A stretch of DNA of 8,820 nucleotides from an uncultured Ruminococcus sp. (GCA_902767175.1 CACXGH010000068.1:1-8820); one strand, 5' to 3'. Shown: positions 1 through 6,776, counted from the first letter of the stretch. Notes: generated by a model not told the origin, from the sequence alone. Made by a program: numbers and translations.

Positions 1-80
1 GCAGGAGCTAAAGCTCCCCGACGTCTGTTGACGGCGTCGCTCGCTCCAATCAAGCGAGCTTGTTGGAGCTTTGCTCCTTG
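1..80. repeat. Cluster of GC-rich inverted repeats at the window edge
   Basis: Several short perfect inverted repeats are packed into 80 bases just beyond the stop of the lipoprotein gene. GGAGC (4-8) pairs with GCTCC (13-17). CGACG (19-23) pairs with CGTCG (35-39). GCTCGCT (39-45) pairs with AGCGAGC (53-59). GGAGC (65-69) pairs with GCTCC (73-77). An alternative long-range pairing joins AAGCTCC (11-17) to GGAGCTT (65-71), which would enclose the middle hairpins in a branched fold. No T run follows any stem on the minus strand, so a simple intrinsic terminator for the gyrB-lipoprotein transcript is not evident. It could be part of a dispersed palindromic intergenic repeat that continues past the edge. 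The base composition is clearly richer in GC than the flanking DNA. Confidence 0.6.
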
Positions 81-92
81 TTTAATCGGAAT

Positions 93-683
93 TCAGGAAA
101 ATATTATGCCGAAACCTTCGCAGGTATCACATATTGTATTCATTCCGTCCTTTATTATCGTTCCTTTGCCTTCGCAGTCCCTGCAGATATAGTCCTGCAT
201 TATTTCATTTCCCTTGTTTATCGTATCGGAATTGAGCTTTGCATAAAATCTCTCGTCCTTATAATACAGAGGAATAAGGCTTGCCTGAACCTGATCTTCT
301 TCAGATAATTTGAAAAGGAAGTAATAAACACCGTTATCCTTTGCTATACATCTCTGGTCGGCATATTCCATACCCTTATGCAGCGCATTGTAGCTTTGGC
401 TTATAAGCTCTTTGTCAGAATCGTCAGTGAAATTTTTTGAATAATCTTCCAGACTGTCAAAATCTAGTTCAGTCATATACCTCGCAAACAGAGAAATAGC
501 TTCATCATCTGAAATATAATTACCGTCAAAGCTGCTTTGTACTGACTGTACACTTGTATCCTCGTAAGCAGCACTGTCTGAAGAAGTATCTGAAGACGTA
601 TTTTTGTTATCTGACGAACTGCATCCGCAGAAAAGAATTGAAGCAATAACGGACAATACCAGCATTATTGAAATTTTCTTCAT
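93..683 (-). CDS. Putative lipoprotein with a C-terminal DnaJ-like CxxCxGxG pair
   Basis: I do not recognise this 196-residue protein as a named family. Residues 1-20 form a signal peptide (MKK, then a hydrophobic stretch). It ends in a plausible lipobox with Cys21 as the lipidated residue, although F18 at -3 is not the usual Leu. A Ser/Asp/Thr-rich linker covers about 22-60, typical of surface lipoproteins. A mixed globular region follows (about 57-160). The C-terminus carries two CxxCxGxG motifs, C167-G174 and C185-G192, ten residues apart, like one half of the DnaJ cysteine-rich zinc-binding domain. An exported zinc- or redox-active knuckle is an inference. The ATG is preceded by GGAGGA (691-696) in the 14-base gap behind gyrB, so it is probably co-transcribed with gyrB. 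The function is unknown. Confidence 0.85.
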   Translation of the reverse strand: MKKISIMLVLSVIASILFCGCSSSDNKNTSSDTSSDSAAYEDTSVQSVQSSFDGNYISDDEAISLFARYMTELDFDSLEDYSKNFTDDSDKELISQSYNALHKGMEYADQRCIAKDNGVYYFLFKLSEEDQVQASLIPLYYKDERFYAKLNSDTINKGNEIMQDYICRDCEGKGTIIKDGMNTICDTCEGFGIIFS

Positions 684-697
684 TATAAGCTCCTCCG

Positions 698-2638
698 TTA
701 TACATCAAGATTCTGTACATACTGAGCATTCTTTTCGATGAATTCTCTTCTCGGCTCTACCTTGTCACCCATCAGAATAGTAAATACCTCGTCTGCTGCC
801 GCTGCATCTTCCATTTCTACACGGAGCATTATTCTTGTGGCAGGATCCATAGTAGTTTCCCACAGCTGTTCAGCGTCCATCTCACCGAGACCTTTGTATC
901 TCTGTATCTCGTATTTGCTTCCAAGCTCCTGCATTATCTTATCTCTCTCCTGATCGGAGTAAGCATAATGATGTTCTTTTCCCTTTGTTATCCTGTAAAG
1001 AGGCGGCTGAGCTATATAGATATGTCCTTCCTCAATGAGAGGTCTCATAAATCTGAAGAAAAATGTCAGCATTAGTGTTCTGATATGGGAACCGTCGACA
1101 TCGGCATCTGCCATTATTATTATTTTTCCGTATCTGAGCTTATCAAGGTCTATCTCATCACCGATTCCGCAGCCGAGCGCTGTTATAACAGGCATAAGCT
1201 TATCATTGCCGTAAACTCTGTCGAGTCTTGCCTTTTCTACATTCAGCATTTTGCCCCACAAAGGAAGTATAGCCTGAAAACGCCTGTCTCTTCCGCCCTT
1301 TGCTGAACCTCCTGCAGAGTCTCCCTCTACGATGTATATTTCTGTTTCATCTACATTCTTGGACTGACAGTCGGCAAGCTTTCCGGGTAGTCCTGCTCCC
1401 TCCATTGCTGTCTTTCTTCTTGCAAGGTCTCTTGCCTTTCTTGCAGCGTCTCTTGCTCTCGCTGCCATGAGTGCTTTTTCAAAAATTGCCTTTGCAGTCG
1501 CAGGATTTTCCTCAAGATACTGCTCAAGCTTTTCACTTACAAGCTTATCTACAAGAGTTCTCATCTCGGTATTTCCGAGCTTTGCCTTTGTCTGGCTCTC
1601 AAACTGTGCGTCCTTAAGCTTAACGCTTATAACCGCAGTCAGACCTTCTCTTACATCTTCACCGCTGAGATTCTTTTCGCCCTCTTTGATGAGATTGAAT
1701 TTCCTTGCATAATCGTTCATTACTCTTGTAAGAGATCTCTTAAAGCCCTCTTCATGAGTACCGCCGTCATTGGTATGTATATTATTTGCAAAAGAGAGAA
1801 TAAGCTCATTATAGCTCTCGTTATACTGCATAGCTATTTCTGCTGAAGCCGTATCGTCATCATTCTTTGCCTGAAAATGTATTATATCCGGGTGTATTAC
1901 ATCGAGTGCTCTTTTCTTATGGATATAATCTACAAAGCTTGATACACCGCCCTCATAGCAAAAATCATTGCTTACTATATTTTCGGGATCACGCTCATCT
2001 ATCAGCTCGATATGCACTCCTGCATTAAGAAATGCCTGCTCACGAAGTCTTGTCGACAGAACTTCATAATCATAAACATCAGTCTCGGTAAATATTTCAG
2101 GATCAGCCTTGAATGTAACTGTAGTACCTGTCTGTGTGCCTTCTCCGATCTTTGTCAGCTCTGTAGCCTGATTTCCTCTTTCAAATCTCTGACGATAGAT
2201 GTTTTCTCCGTCACAGACTTCAACCTCAGTCCATTCCGACAATGCATTTACAACCGAAGCACCTACACCGTGCAGACCGCCTGCAACCTTGTATCCGCCT
2301 CCGCCGAACTTTCCTCCTGCATGAAGAACCGTAAATACGACAGTTACCGCAGGGATTCCGAGCTTTGGCTGAATTCCTACAGGAATGCCTCTGCCGTTAT
2401 CCTCTACCCTGATTATCTCACCGGGAAGTATATGAACATCTATCTTGCTGCAATAACCCGCAAGAGCCTCATCTATGGAGTTATCCACTATTTCATAGAC
2501 AAGATGATGAAGTCCTCTCGGGCCTGTCGAGCCTATATACATACCCGGGCGCTTTCTTACGGCTTCAAGACCCTCAAGCACCTGTATTTCGTCAGCACTG
2601 TATTTTTCCGTAGTCTGAGATATATCATTCAGATCCAT
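698..2638 (-). CDS. gyrB: DNA gyrase subunit B
   Basis: This is the ATPase subunit of the A2B2 type II topoisomerase that introduces negative supercoils in the cytoplasm. The 646 residues match the usual length of the short, non-proteobacterial form. The GHKL ATPase domain has E49 and N53 (VYEIVDNSIDEALAG), D80 in DNGRGIPV, and the glycine-rich lid GGLHGVGASVVNALS (120-134). The transducer domain includes the QTKAKLGN loop (349-356). The TOPRIM domain has EGDSAGG (438-444) and DADVDGSH (511-518), giving metal ligands E438, D511 and D513. QRYKGLGEMD (579-588) precedes the C-terminal end. ParE is the alternative, but the origin context next to recF and remB points to GyrB. The ATG is set by GAGGAGG (2648-2654) with a 9-base spacer. 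gyrA does not follow; a lipoprotein gene does. Confidence 0.98.
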   Translation of the reverse strand: MDLNDISQTTEKYSADEIQVLEGLEAVRKRPGMYIGSTGPRGLHHLVYEIVDNSIDEALAGYCSKIDVHILPGEIIRVEDNGRGIPVGIQPKLGIPAVTVVFTVLHAGGKFGGGGYKVAGGLHGVGASVVNALSEWTEVEVCDGENIYRQRFERGNQATELTKIGEGTQTGTTVTFKADPEIFTETDVYDYEVLSTRLREQAFLNAGVHIELIDERDPENIVSNDFCYEGGVSSFVDYIHKKRALDVIHPDIIHFQAKNDDDTASAEIAMQYNESYNELILSFANNIHTNDGGTHEEGFKRSLTRVMNDYARKFNLIKEGEKNLSGEDVREGLTAVISVKLKDAQFESQTKAKLGNTEMRTLVDKLVSEKLEQYLEENPATAKAIFEKALMAARARDAARKARDLARRKTAMEGAGLPGKLADCQSKNVDETEIYIVEGDSAGGSAKGGRDRRFQAILPLWGKMLNVEKARLDRVYGNDKLMPVITALGCGIGDEIDLDKLRYGKIIIMADADVDGSHIRTLMLTFFFRFMRPLIEEGHIYIAQPPLYRITKGKEHHYAYSDQERDKIMQELGSKYEIQRYKGLGEMDAEQLWETTMDPATRIMLRVEMEDAAAADEVFTILMGDKVEPRREFIEKNAQYVQNLDV

Positions 2639-2659
2639 ACTCTATAACCTCCTCAGATC

Positions 2660-2998
2660 TCATTTTTTATCCTTATGCCTTTTCAGCTCCTTTTTTGAAA
2701 GAGCTGTCAGTCTTACAAACAATGGTGAAATGATAAATGCCGCAAGTATTACCGCTGCATCTGTCAGAACTATCATGATAAAGGAATTTTTGCTTATATC
2801 CTGAGAGCTGTGAAACAAAAACAGATCAACAGCTGTCATAAGAACGCAGGCAGCAGCAACAGGTATTGCCTTATAGATTTTTTTTATGCCGAATGCTTTT
2901 TTGCAGTGATAGCATTCCTGCCGCTTTCCTTTAAGCTTTATGATATCCCTGTATCTGTAAACAGTCTTACAATACGGACATACCTGATATTTAGGCAT
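2660..2998 (-). CDS. Small zinc-ribbon protein with two transmembrane segments
   Basis: This 112-residue hypothetical protein has an N-terminal zinc ribbon, CPYC (7-10) and CYHC (29-32), separated by 18 residues rich in Lys and Arg. Two hydrophobic segments follow (about 43-62 and 72-97), and the tail is short and very basic (LSKKELKRHKDKK). The plan resembles the small membrane proteins known by their CxxC-about-20-CxxC motif, but I cannot confirm membership. The pattern PLFVRL (92-97) at the end of the second membrane segment matches PFFVKL in the next gene upstream, so the two are probably paralogues. The ATG is preceded by GAGG with a 6-base spacer. It sits 30 bases after its neighbour and 21 bases before gyrB, which suggests co-transcription. 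The zinc ribbon and basic tail are both expected on the cytoplasmic side. The role is unknown. Confidence 0.88.
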   Translation of the reverse strand: MPKYQVCPYCKTVYRYRDIIKLKGKRQECYHCKKAFGIKKIYKAIPVAAACVLMTAVDLFLFHSSQDISKNSFIMIVLTDAAVILAAFIISPLFVRLTALSKKELKRHKDKK

Positions 2999-3028
2999 AT
3001 ATTTCCTCTTTTCTTATTTTATGTAAGC

Positions 3029-3733
3029 TTATTCTTCAGACTTATCCTCTGATAAAACATTGTCTGCAGGTGATTTTTCTTCCTCAGCAGGCTTTTCTTC
3101 AATAAGCTCATAATTATTTTCCTCTGACTGTACGCCGTTATCTTCCTCAGAGATATTATTGTTTTCATCGGTATCCTTATCAATTTCAAAGGAAAGCATT
3201 GTATTGTGTATATCCTCTATTTCACCTGAAACAGCTGCTCCCTCTTCTGCTTCAACATTGTTTTTATGAAGATTATTTTTTGCTTTCATGAATTTTACAG
3301 AAAAGTCCTCATCAACATCAAGCATTACGGGCTTAGCTTCGGTCTGCGGTGAAGCAGACTGAAAAGCCATTTCATTCGGCAGATCGGATCTTCTCATATC
3401 AAGAAGCTTATTGACCGCAGACTTATCCTTACACGGAATAAGCTTCACAAAAAAGGGAATCATAATATAAAATATAAGAAACGGTGCAAAAACACACGCC
3501 ATTCCCATAAAGCTTCCGTGATCTCCGCCTATTGAATACAGCACAACTATGAGCAGAGCCGCAATACATACTGCACTTGCAAGAGCATAGGCTCCCCTGC
3601 TTATTACAACATTTGAAATGCATTTGCATGAGCTGCAGTTGTATTCTCCCTTTGTTTTTAAAAACATCGCTCCCGGATAGGATATTTTTTTCTGACAATA
3701 GGGACATCTCGGCAGTTTCATCAAATCAGACAC
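3029..3733 (-). CDS. Zinc-ribbon, two-TM membrane protein with a long acidic tail
   Basis: This 234-residue hypothetical protein begins with a zinc ribbon, CPYC (10-13) and CSSC (33-36), with a further Cys38 nearby. Membrane segments follow at about 48-67 and 75-97, ending in PFFVKL (93-98). Residues from about 120 onward look soluble and largely disordered. The last 75 residues or so (from 159) are strongly acidic, rich in Glu, Asp and Asn. The start appears to be GTG at 3733: GGAAGG (3741-3746) lies 7 bases upstream, whereas the in-frame ATG at codon 5 has no ribosome binding site at normal distance. The gene follows remB after 73 bases that include a hairpin, so it may open its own transcription unit. 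It shares its architecture with the next gene, except for the tail. The function is unknown. Confidence 0.87.
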   Translation of the reverse strand: MSDLMKLPRCPYCQKKISYPGAMFLKTKGEYNCSSCKCISNVVISRGAYALASAVCIAALLIVVLYSIGGDHGSFMGMACVFAPFLIFYIMIPFFVKLIPCKDKSAVNKLLDMRRSDLPNEMAFQSASPQTEAKPVMLDVDEDFSVKFMKAKNNLHKNNVEAEEGAAVSGEIEDIHNTMLSFEIDKDTDENNNISEEDNGVQSEENNYELIEEKPAEEEKSPADNVLSEDKSEE

Positions 3734-3763
3734 CGAAGATCCTTCCTTTCTTTTCTCTTACTG

Positions 3764-3797
3764 TTTCATTTTATACCCATATACTTTTAAAATGAAA
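3764..3797. repeat. 10-bp perfect stem-loop between remB and the zinc-ribbon genes
   Basis: TTTCATTTTA (3764-3773) and TAAAATGAAA (3788-3797) form a perfect 10-bp inverted repeat with a 14-base loop. On the minus strand the stem is followed by ACAGTAAGAG rather than a T run, so it is not a standard intrinsic terminator. The downstream arm on the minus strand contains TATAAA (in GGGTATAAAATG), which could be a -10 element for the zinc-ribbon gene, but no good -35 lies 17 bases before it. It could be an operator or a processing site; the sequence does not decide. Confidence 0.5.
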
Positions 3798-3806
3798 TGC
3801 CTGTGG

Positions 3807-4073
3807 TCAATCTCCCGGAAAATTTATCTGTGACGCTCTTTTTATAAGCGTTACAGGCGAAAGCTGGCAAATATATATCCTCTCTTCATCTTTTTCTCTG
3901 CATAATACGAATGATTTTGGCAGTTCTGTCGAAACATTCACTACTATTCCCTTTTTTTCGGCGTCAGACAGAAATTTTCTCGTCCTGTGTGAAATAGTAG
4001 AGCTTTCAAGGTCAAAAATGCCTATTATATCATCTTTTCTTATTATGGTGTCATTTCCCAGATGAAGATACAA
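3807..4073 (-). CDS. remB: RemB-like extracellular matrix regulator (YaaB)
   Basis: The 88-residue product begins MYLHLGNDTIIRKDDIIGIFDLE, the N-terminal signature of the RemB/YaaB family found between recF and gyrB in many Firmicutes. Small proteins of the RemA/RemB group are DNA-associated regulators; in Bacillus subtilis they promote biofilm matrix gene expression. Whether this one does so here is not shown by the sequence. The start is TTG at 4073: GGAGGA (4081-4086) is 7 bases upstream, inside the end of recF, and the reading frame has no ATG giving the conserved start. The gap to the recF stop is 3 bases, so translational coupling is likely. The C-terminal half (SPVTLIKRASQINF) keeps the family pattern. 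RemB is preferred over RemA on position and on the YLHLG start. Confidence 0.87.
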   Translation of the reverse strand: MYLHLGNDTIIRKDDIIGIFDLESSTISHRTRKFLSDAEKKGIVVNVSTELPKSFVLCREKDEERIYICQLSPVTLIKRASQINFPGD

Positions 4074-4076
4074 GGA

Positions 4077-5174
4077 TCATTCCTCCGCAGTAAATATTTT
4101 TCCGTTTTCTATACGAAACTTTTTTTCGGGGCTTTCTACCCTTTCACAGCAGGTAATAAAAACCTGCATTCCTTCAAGCTTGTTCAAAAGATAATTCTGT
4201 CTTTTCGGGTCAAGCTCACTGAGTACGTCATCAAGAAGTATCACAGGCTTTTCATGTCTTTCATTTCCCAATACTGCCGCTTCTGCAAGCTTCATCGCAA
4301 GAACAGCGCTTCTTTGCTGACCCTGTGAGCCAAAGCTCCTTGCTTCTTTTTGGTTTATTCTTACATTCAGGTCGTCACGATGTACTCCTGTGGTCGTAAA
4401 ACCGCAGTAAATATCATCACTTCTTCTTGTACTTAGTGTCGAGAGCATTTCACTCTTTATCATTTCACGGTCATATCCTTCTTCCCTGCATGATCCCGTT
4501 TTATACGAAATGCTCAGGCTTTCCTTTCCTCCGGATATTCCGTCATAAAATCCTGCAGCAAGCTGTGACAGCTTTTCTGCATATTTCATTCTTTCAAGAG
4601 CAATTGCAGAGCCTTCATGTGCAAGTCTTTCGTCCCATATATCAAGCATATCCTCAAGCTCTCTGTGTCTCGGTATGTCTTTCAGAAGTGCATTTCTTTC
4701 ATTCAGCATTCTTTTGTATCTGCTGAGCAGAACTGCATAGCTTGGTTTTATCTGACAGATGGCTGCATCAATAAAGTTTCTTCTTTCCTCCGGGCCGCTT
4801 TTTATCAGACTCAGATGATCCGGTGAGAAAACAACCGCACAAAAGCTGCCTATTACCTGTGACATATATTTTTTGGGAACATCGTTGAGAATAGCTTCTC
4901 TCTTTCCTCCGCTGACTGTTATTACTATTGTCTGCTCTCTTGAAGCTGAGTTGAAGCACAGACTTACACGGGAATATTTTTCTCCGAAGGAAATAAGCTC
5001 ATTATCTTTAGAGCCTCTGAAAGATCTTCCTCCGGTAAACAGCCATATACATTCAAGTAAATTAGTCTTACCCTGAGCATTGTCACCGTAGATGATATTT
5101 ATTCCCTCGGCAGGAAAAAAATCCGTATTCTCAAGATTTCTGTAGTTTTCAAGCTTTATACTTTTTATCAGCAA
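4077..5174 (-). CDS. recF: DNA replication and repair protein RecF
   Basis: RecF is an SMC-like ATPase. With RecO and RecR it directs RecA loading at single-strand gaps and stalled forks. The 365-residue form shows KSIKLENYRN at the N-terminus, Walker A GDNAQGKT (30-37), the family motif SPDHLSLIKSGPEERRNFID (117-136), the ABC signature SQGQQRS (283-289) and Walker B VILLDDVLSELD (311-322). I place the start at the TTG at 5174, not the TTG 15 bases upstream. It gives the usual short M-x-I-K-S lead, and TGAGG lies about 9 bases before it; the upstream TTG has no clear ribosome binding site. It starts one base after the yaaA stop and ends 3 bases before remB, so it sits within a tightly coupled set. 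No ATG is available near the N-terminus. Confidence 0.95.
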   Translation of the reverse strand: MLIKSIKLENYRNLENTDFFPAEGINIIYGDNAQGKTNLLECIWLFTGGRSFRGSKDNELISFGEKYSRVSLCFNSASREQTIVITVSGGKREAILNDVPKKYMSQVIGSFCAVVFSPDHLSLIKSGPEERRNFIDAAICQIKPSYAVLLSRYKRMLNERNALLKDIPRHRELEDMLDIWDERLAHEGSAIALERMKYAEKLSQLAAGFYDGISGGKESLSISYKTGSCREEGYDREMIKSEMLSTLSTRRSDDIYCGFTTTGVHRDDLNVRINQKEARSFGSQGQQRSAVLAMKLAEAAVLGNERHEKPVILLDDVLSELDPKRQNYLLNKLEGMQVFITCCERVESPEKKFRIENGKIFTAEE

Positions 5175-5175
5175 G

Positions 5176-5394
5176 TCAGCACACCTCAAAAGTCATTCCG
5201 TTACAGGTCACTTTGTCGCCGCTGCGAAGTTTCTTTCCTCTTTGTGTGCATACCTCACCGTTTACAAGTATTTCTCCGCCTTGTATGGACAGCTTTGCCT
5301 GTCCTCCTGTGTCGAATTCTCCTGTCATCTTGAGCAGGTCACACAGTCTTATATATTCTTCATTCTCTTTAAGAGTAATTTTTTCATCTTTCAT
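5176..5394 (-). CDS. yaaA: S4-domain RNA-binding protein YaaA (RlbP-like)
   Basis: This 72-residue protein consists almost entirely of one S4 RNA-binding domain. The core runs from about residue 16 to 65: LLKMTGEFDTGGQAK, then IQGGEILVNGEVCTQRGKKLRSGDKV. The position between dnaN and recF is diagnostic of YaaA, which in Bacillus has been linked to ribosome maturation. The ATG at 5394 lies inside the end of dnaN, an 11-base overlap in a different frame. A GAGG (5402-5405) seven bases upstream supports this start and translational coupling. The stop is one base from the recF start. It is slightly basic, as expected for an RNA-binding protein. A heat-shock-type S4 protein (RqcH partner, RlbA) is the alternative, but the gene neighbourhood favours YaaA. 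Confidence 0.92.
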   Translation of the reverse strand: MKDEKITLKENEEYIRLCDLLKMTGEFDTGGQAKLSIQGGEILVNGEVCTQRGKKLRSGDKVTCNGMTFEVC

Positions 5395-6490
5395 TTCTTA
5401 ACCTCACAGGAAGAACAAGGAAAATAAAGCTGTCGCCTTCACTTGGCAGAATTACTATCGGACTGAGCGGGCCGTTCATGTGTATTCTCACTTCGTCAGT
5501 GTCGGTGTTTCTTAGTGCGTCAAGCATATACTTGTTGTCGAAGCCAATTTCAAGGTCCTCACCCTGTACTTCTGTCTCGAATTCATCATAAGCCTGTCCG
5601 AGAGAGGTGTTGCATGATGTCTTTATCATTCCGTTGTCAACTTTGCATCTTATGGGGCTTTTCATTCTTTCGTTGAGAAGCAGTGACATTCTGTCTATGG
5701 AATTGATGAATTTTCTTGTGTTTACTTTAAGCTCTGTTGAGTGATTTACGGGAATTGCTGCTTTATAGTTCATGAATTCCCCTTCAATAAGCCTTGTTAT
5801 TATTGAGTATTCGTCAATTTTGAAGATTATATGTCTGCCTCCGACTGAAATTATAATTTCCTTTGTATCGTCCGTTATAAGCTTTTCTACCTCAGAGAGT
5901 GATTTTCCGGGTACGATAAAGCTTTTTTCTCCGTCAAAATCTATATCTTCCTTGCGTATTGCAAGTCTGTAGCCGTCTACAGATATGATCTTTATTGTTT
6001 TATCCACTATTTCAAATAGTGAACCTTTATGTGCGGGTTTTATATCCTTGTCTGAAACAGCATAAATTGTTTGTCTTATCATGCTGCTGAGGATATCTCC
6101 TCCGATTGTAACAGGATCGTTTACGCTTACTGAAGGCAGTTCGGGATATTCGCTGTCCGGTATGCCGATTATCTTATAGTCGGATTTACCGCTGTTTATA
6201 TATATTATCAGCTTTTCGTCAGTTTCAATTGATATCTGATCCTCAGGCATTCTCTTTATAATGTCAGAAAACAGCTTCGCATTGATAACGACTGCTCCTT
6301 CTTCGTATATCATTGCTTCTATTGAAGTTGTTATACCTATCTCCAGGTCATAGCCTGTGAGCATAAGCTTTCCGTTGTATGCTTTGAGGAGTATTCCTTC
6401 AAGTGCAGGCATTGTGGATTTAGAGGATACTGCTCTTATTACATTCAACACTGCTTCGCTCAGCTTTTGTCTGCTGCAGTTAAATTTCAT
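5384..6490 (-). CDS. dnaN: DNA polymerase III beta sliding clamp
   Basis: This is the ring-shaped processivity clamp that tethers DNA polymerase III and recruits many replication and repair partners. The 368 residues match the family length and its three clamp-fold repeats. Visible family marks are the N-terminal MKFNCSRQKLSEAVLNVIRAVSSKST, DYKIIGIPDSEYPELP in the first third, DGYRLAIRK in the second, and the C-terminal LPVRL that forms part of the partner-binding cleft (usually PMRL; Val replaces Met here). The start is ATG at 6490 with GAAAGGG (6501-6507) ten bases upstream. The frame stays open to an upstream ATG at 6760, but that extension would translate the origin-like DNA and has no family similarity. 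The gene overlaps yaaA by 11 bases. A weak promoter or dnaA read-through could drive it. Confidence 0.97.
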   Translation of the reverse strand: MKFNCSRQKLSEAVLNVIRAVSSKSTMPALEGILLKAYNGKLMLTGYDLEIGITTSIEAMIYEEGAVVINAKLFSDIIKRMPEDQISIETDEKLIIYINSGKSDYKIIGIPDSEYPELPSVSVNDPVTIGGDILSSMIRQTIYAVSDKDIKPAHKGSLFEIVDKTIKIISVDGYRLAIRKEDIDFDGEKSFIVPGKSLSEVEKLITDDTKEIIISVGGRHIIFKIDEYSIITRLIEGEFMNYKAAIPVNHSTELKVNTRKFINSIDRMSLLLNERMKSPIRCKVDNGMIKTSCNTSLGQAYDEFETEVQGEDLEIGFDNKYMLDALRNTDTDEVRIHMNGPLSPIVILPSEGDSFIFLVLPVRLRNER

Positions 6491-6516
6491 CTTATCAGTT
6501 CCCTTTCGGTTTTGTC

Positions 6517-6573
6517 TTTTTTTATTATTATTAATTTCAGTTATAGTAGTAGAGGGGGTTGATTTGTTGATAA
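6517..6573 (-). promoter_or_regulatory. DnaA-trio type unwinding element: DnaA box, G/C run, TAG trios, AT tract
   Basis: Read on the minus strand towards dnaN, the order is: DnaA-box-like TTATCAACA (6573-6565), a 6-base spacer, CCCCC (6558-6554), one T, then CTA CTA CTA (6552-6544). An AT-rich stretch follows, including a TTATTATTATTAA tract on the plus strand (6522-6534). On the plus strand the trios are 5'-TAG-3' three times, that is 3'-GAT-5' reading away from the box. This matches the basal unwinding module described for Bacillus subtilis, where DnaA loads from boxes onto 3'-GAT-5' repeats of single-stranded DNA. The match is of order and spacing as well as sequence. Function is inferred. 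Confidence 0.7.
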
Positions 6574-6776
6574 CCTCAATTTTCCTTGGATTAATCTGTC
6601 TTTTGAAATTTTTCTGTGTGTTGAATGGATTTGAAGTTATGTTTAAAAATTTTTGGAAAATATTTTTATTCAACTTCGTTGTTGAGAAATGTTGGTGGAA
6701 TGTTGATAACTTGTTTAATAATAGGCTGTAATTATTTATTATGAAAATTTTGCCATTCAACAGTTTTTGTTGAAAA
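6565..6776 (-). promoter_or_regulatory. Cluster of DnaA-box-like sites in one orientation
   Basis: On the minus strand two identical TTATCAACA sites (6565-6573 and 6701-6709) differ from the consensus TTATCCACA at one base. Weaker relatives in the same orientation are TTTTCAACA (6768-6776), TTCTCAACA (6680-6688) and CATTCAACA (6619-6627). One inverted copy, ATTCAACA on the plus strand (6755-6762), makes a 7-bp stem with the site at 6768. No perfect consensus box was seen here. DnaA keeps the normal domain IV signature, so a relaxed or C-to-A box preference is an inference from repetition, not proof. Confidence 0.6.

Noticed and set aside
2481..2489. TTATCCACT, one base from the DnaA-box consensus, in gyrB (also 6000-6008 in dnaN)
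   Set aside because: Isolated copies within conserved coding sequence are expected by chance and by codon use; no clustering was seen around them.
2012..2647. 211-codon open frame on the plus strand
   Set aside because: It is entirely antisense to the conserved gyrB ATPase region, with no recognisable domain or convincing ribosome binding site.
6357..6731. 124-codon plus-strand frame across the dnaN start and origin DNA
   Set aside because: It overlaps dnaN and the oriC-like repeats; its hydrophobicity follows from T-rich DNA rather than a real membrane protein.
6491..6760. N-terminal extension of DnaN from an upstream ATG
   Set aside because: It would translate AT-rich, DnaA-box-containing DNA into 90 residues without clamp similarity; the ATG at 6490 has its own ribosome binding site and the family N-terminus.
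6756..6774. TTCAACA/TGTTGAA hairpin after dnaA as a terminator
   Set aside because: The stem is AT-rich with no T run on the minus strand; inverted DnaA-box-like sites explain it better.
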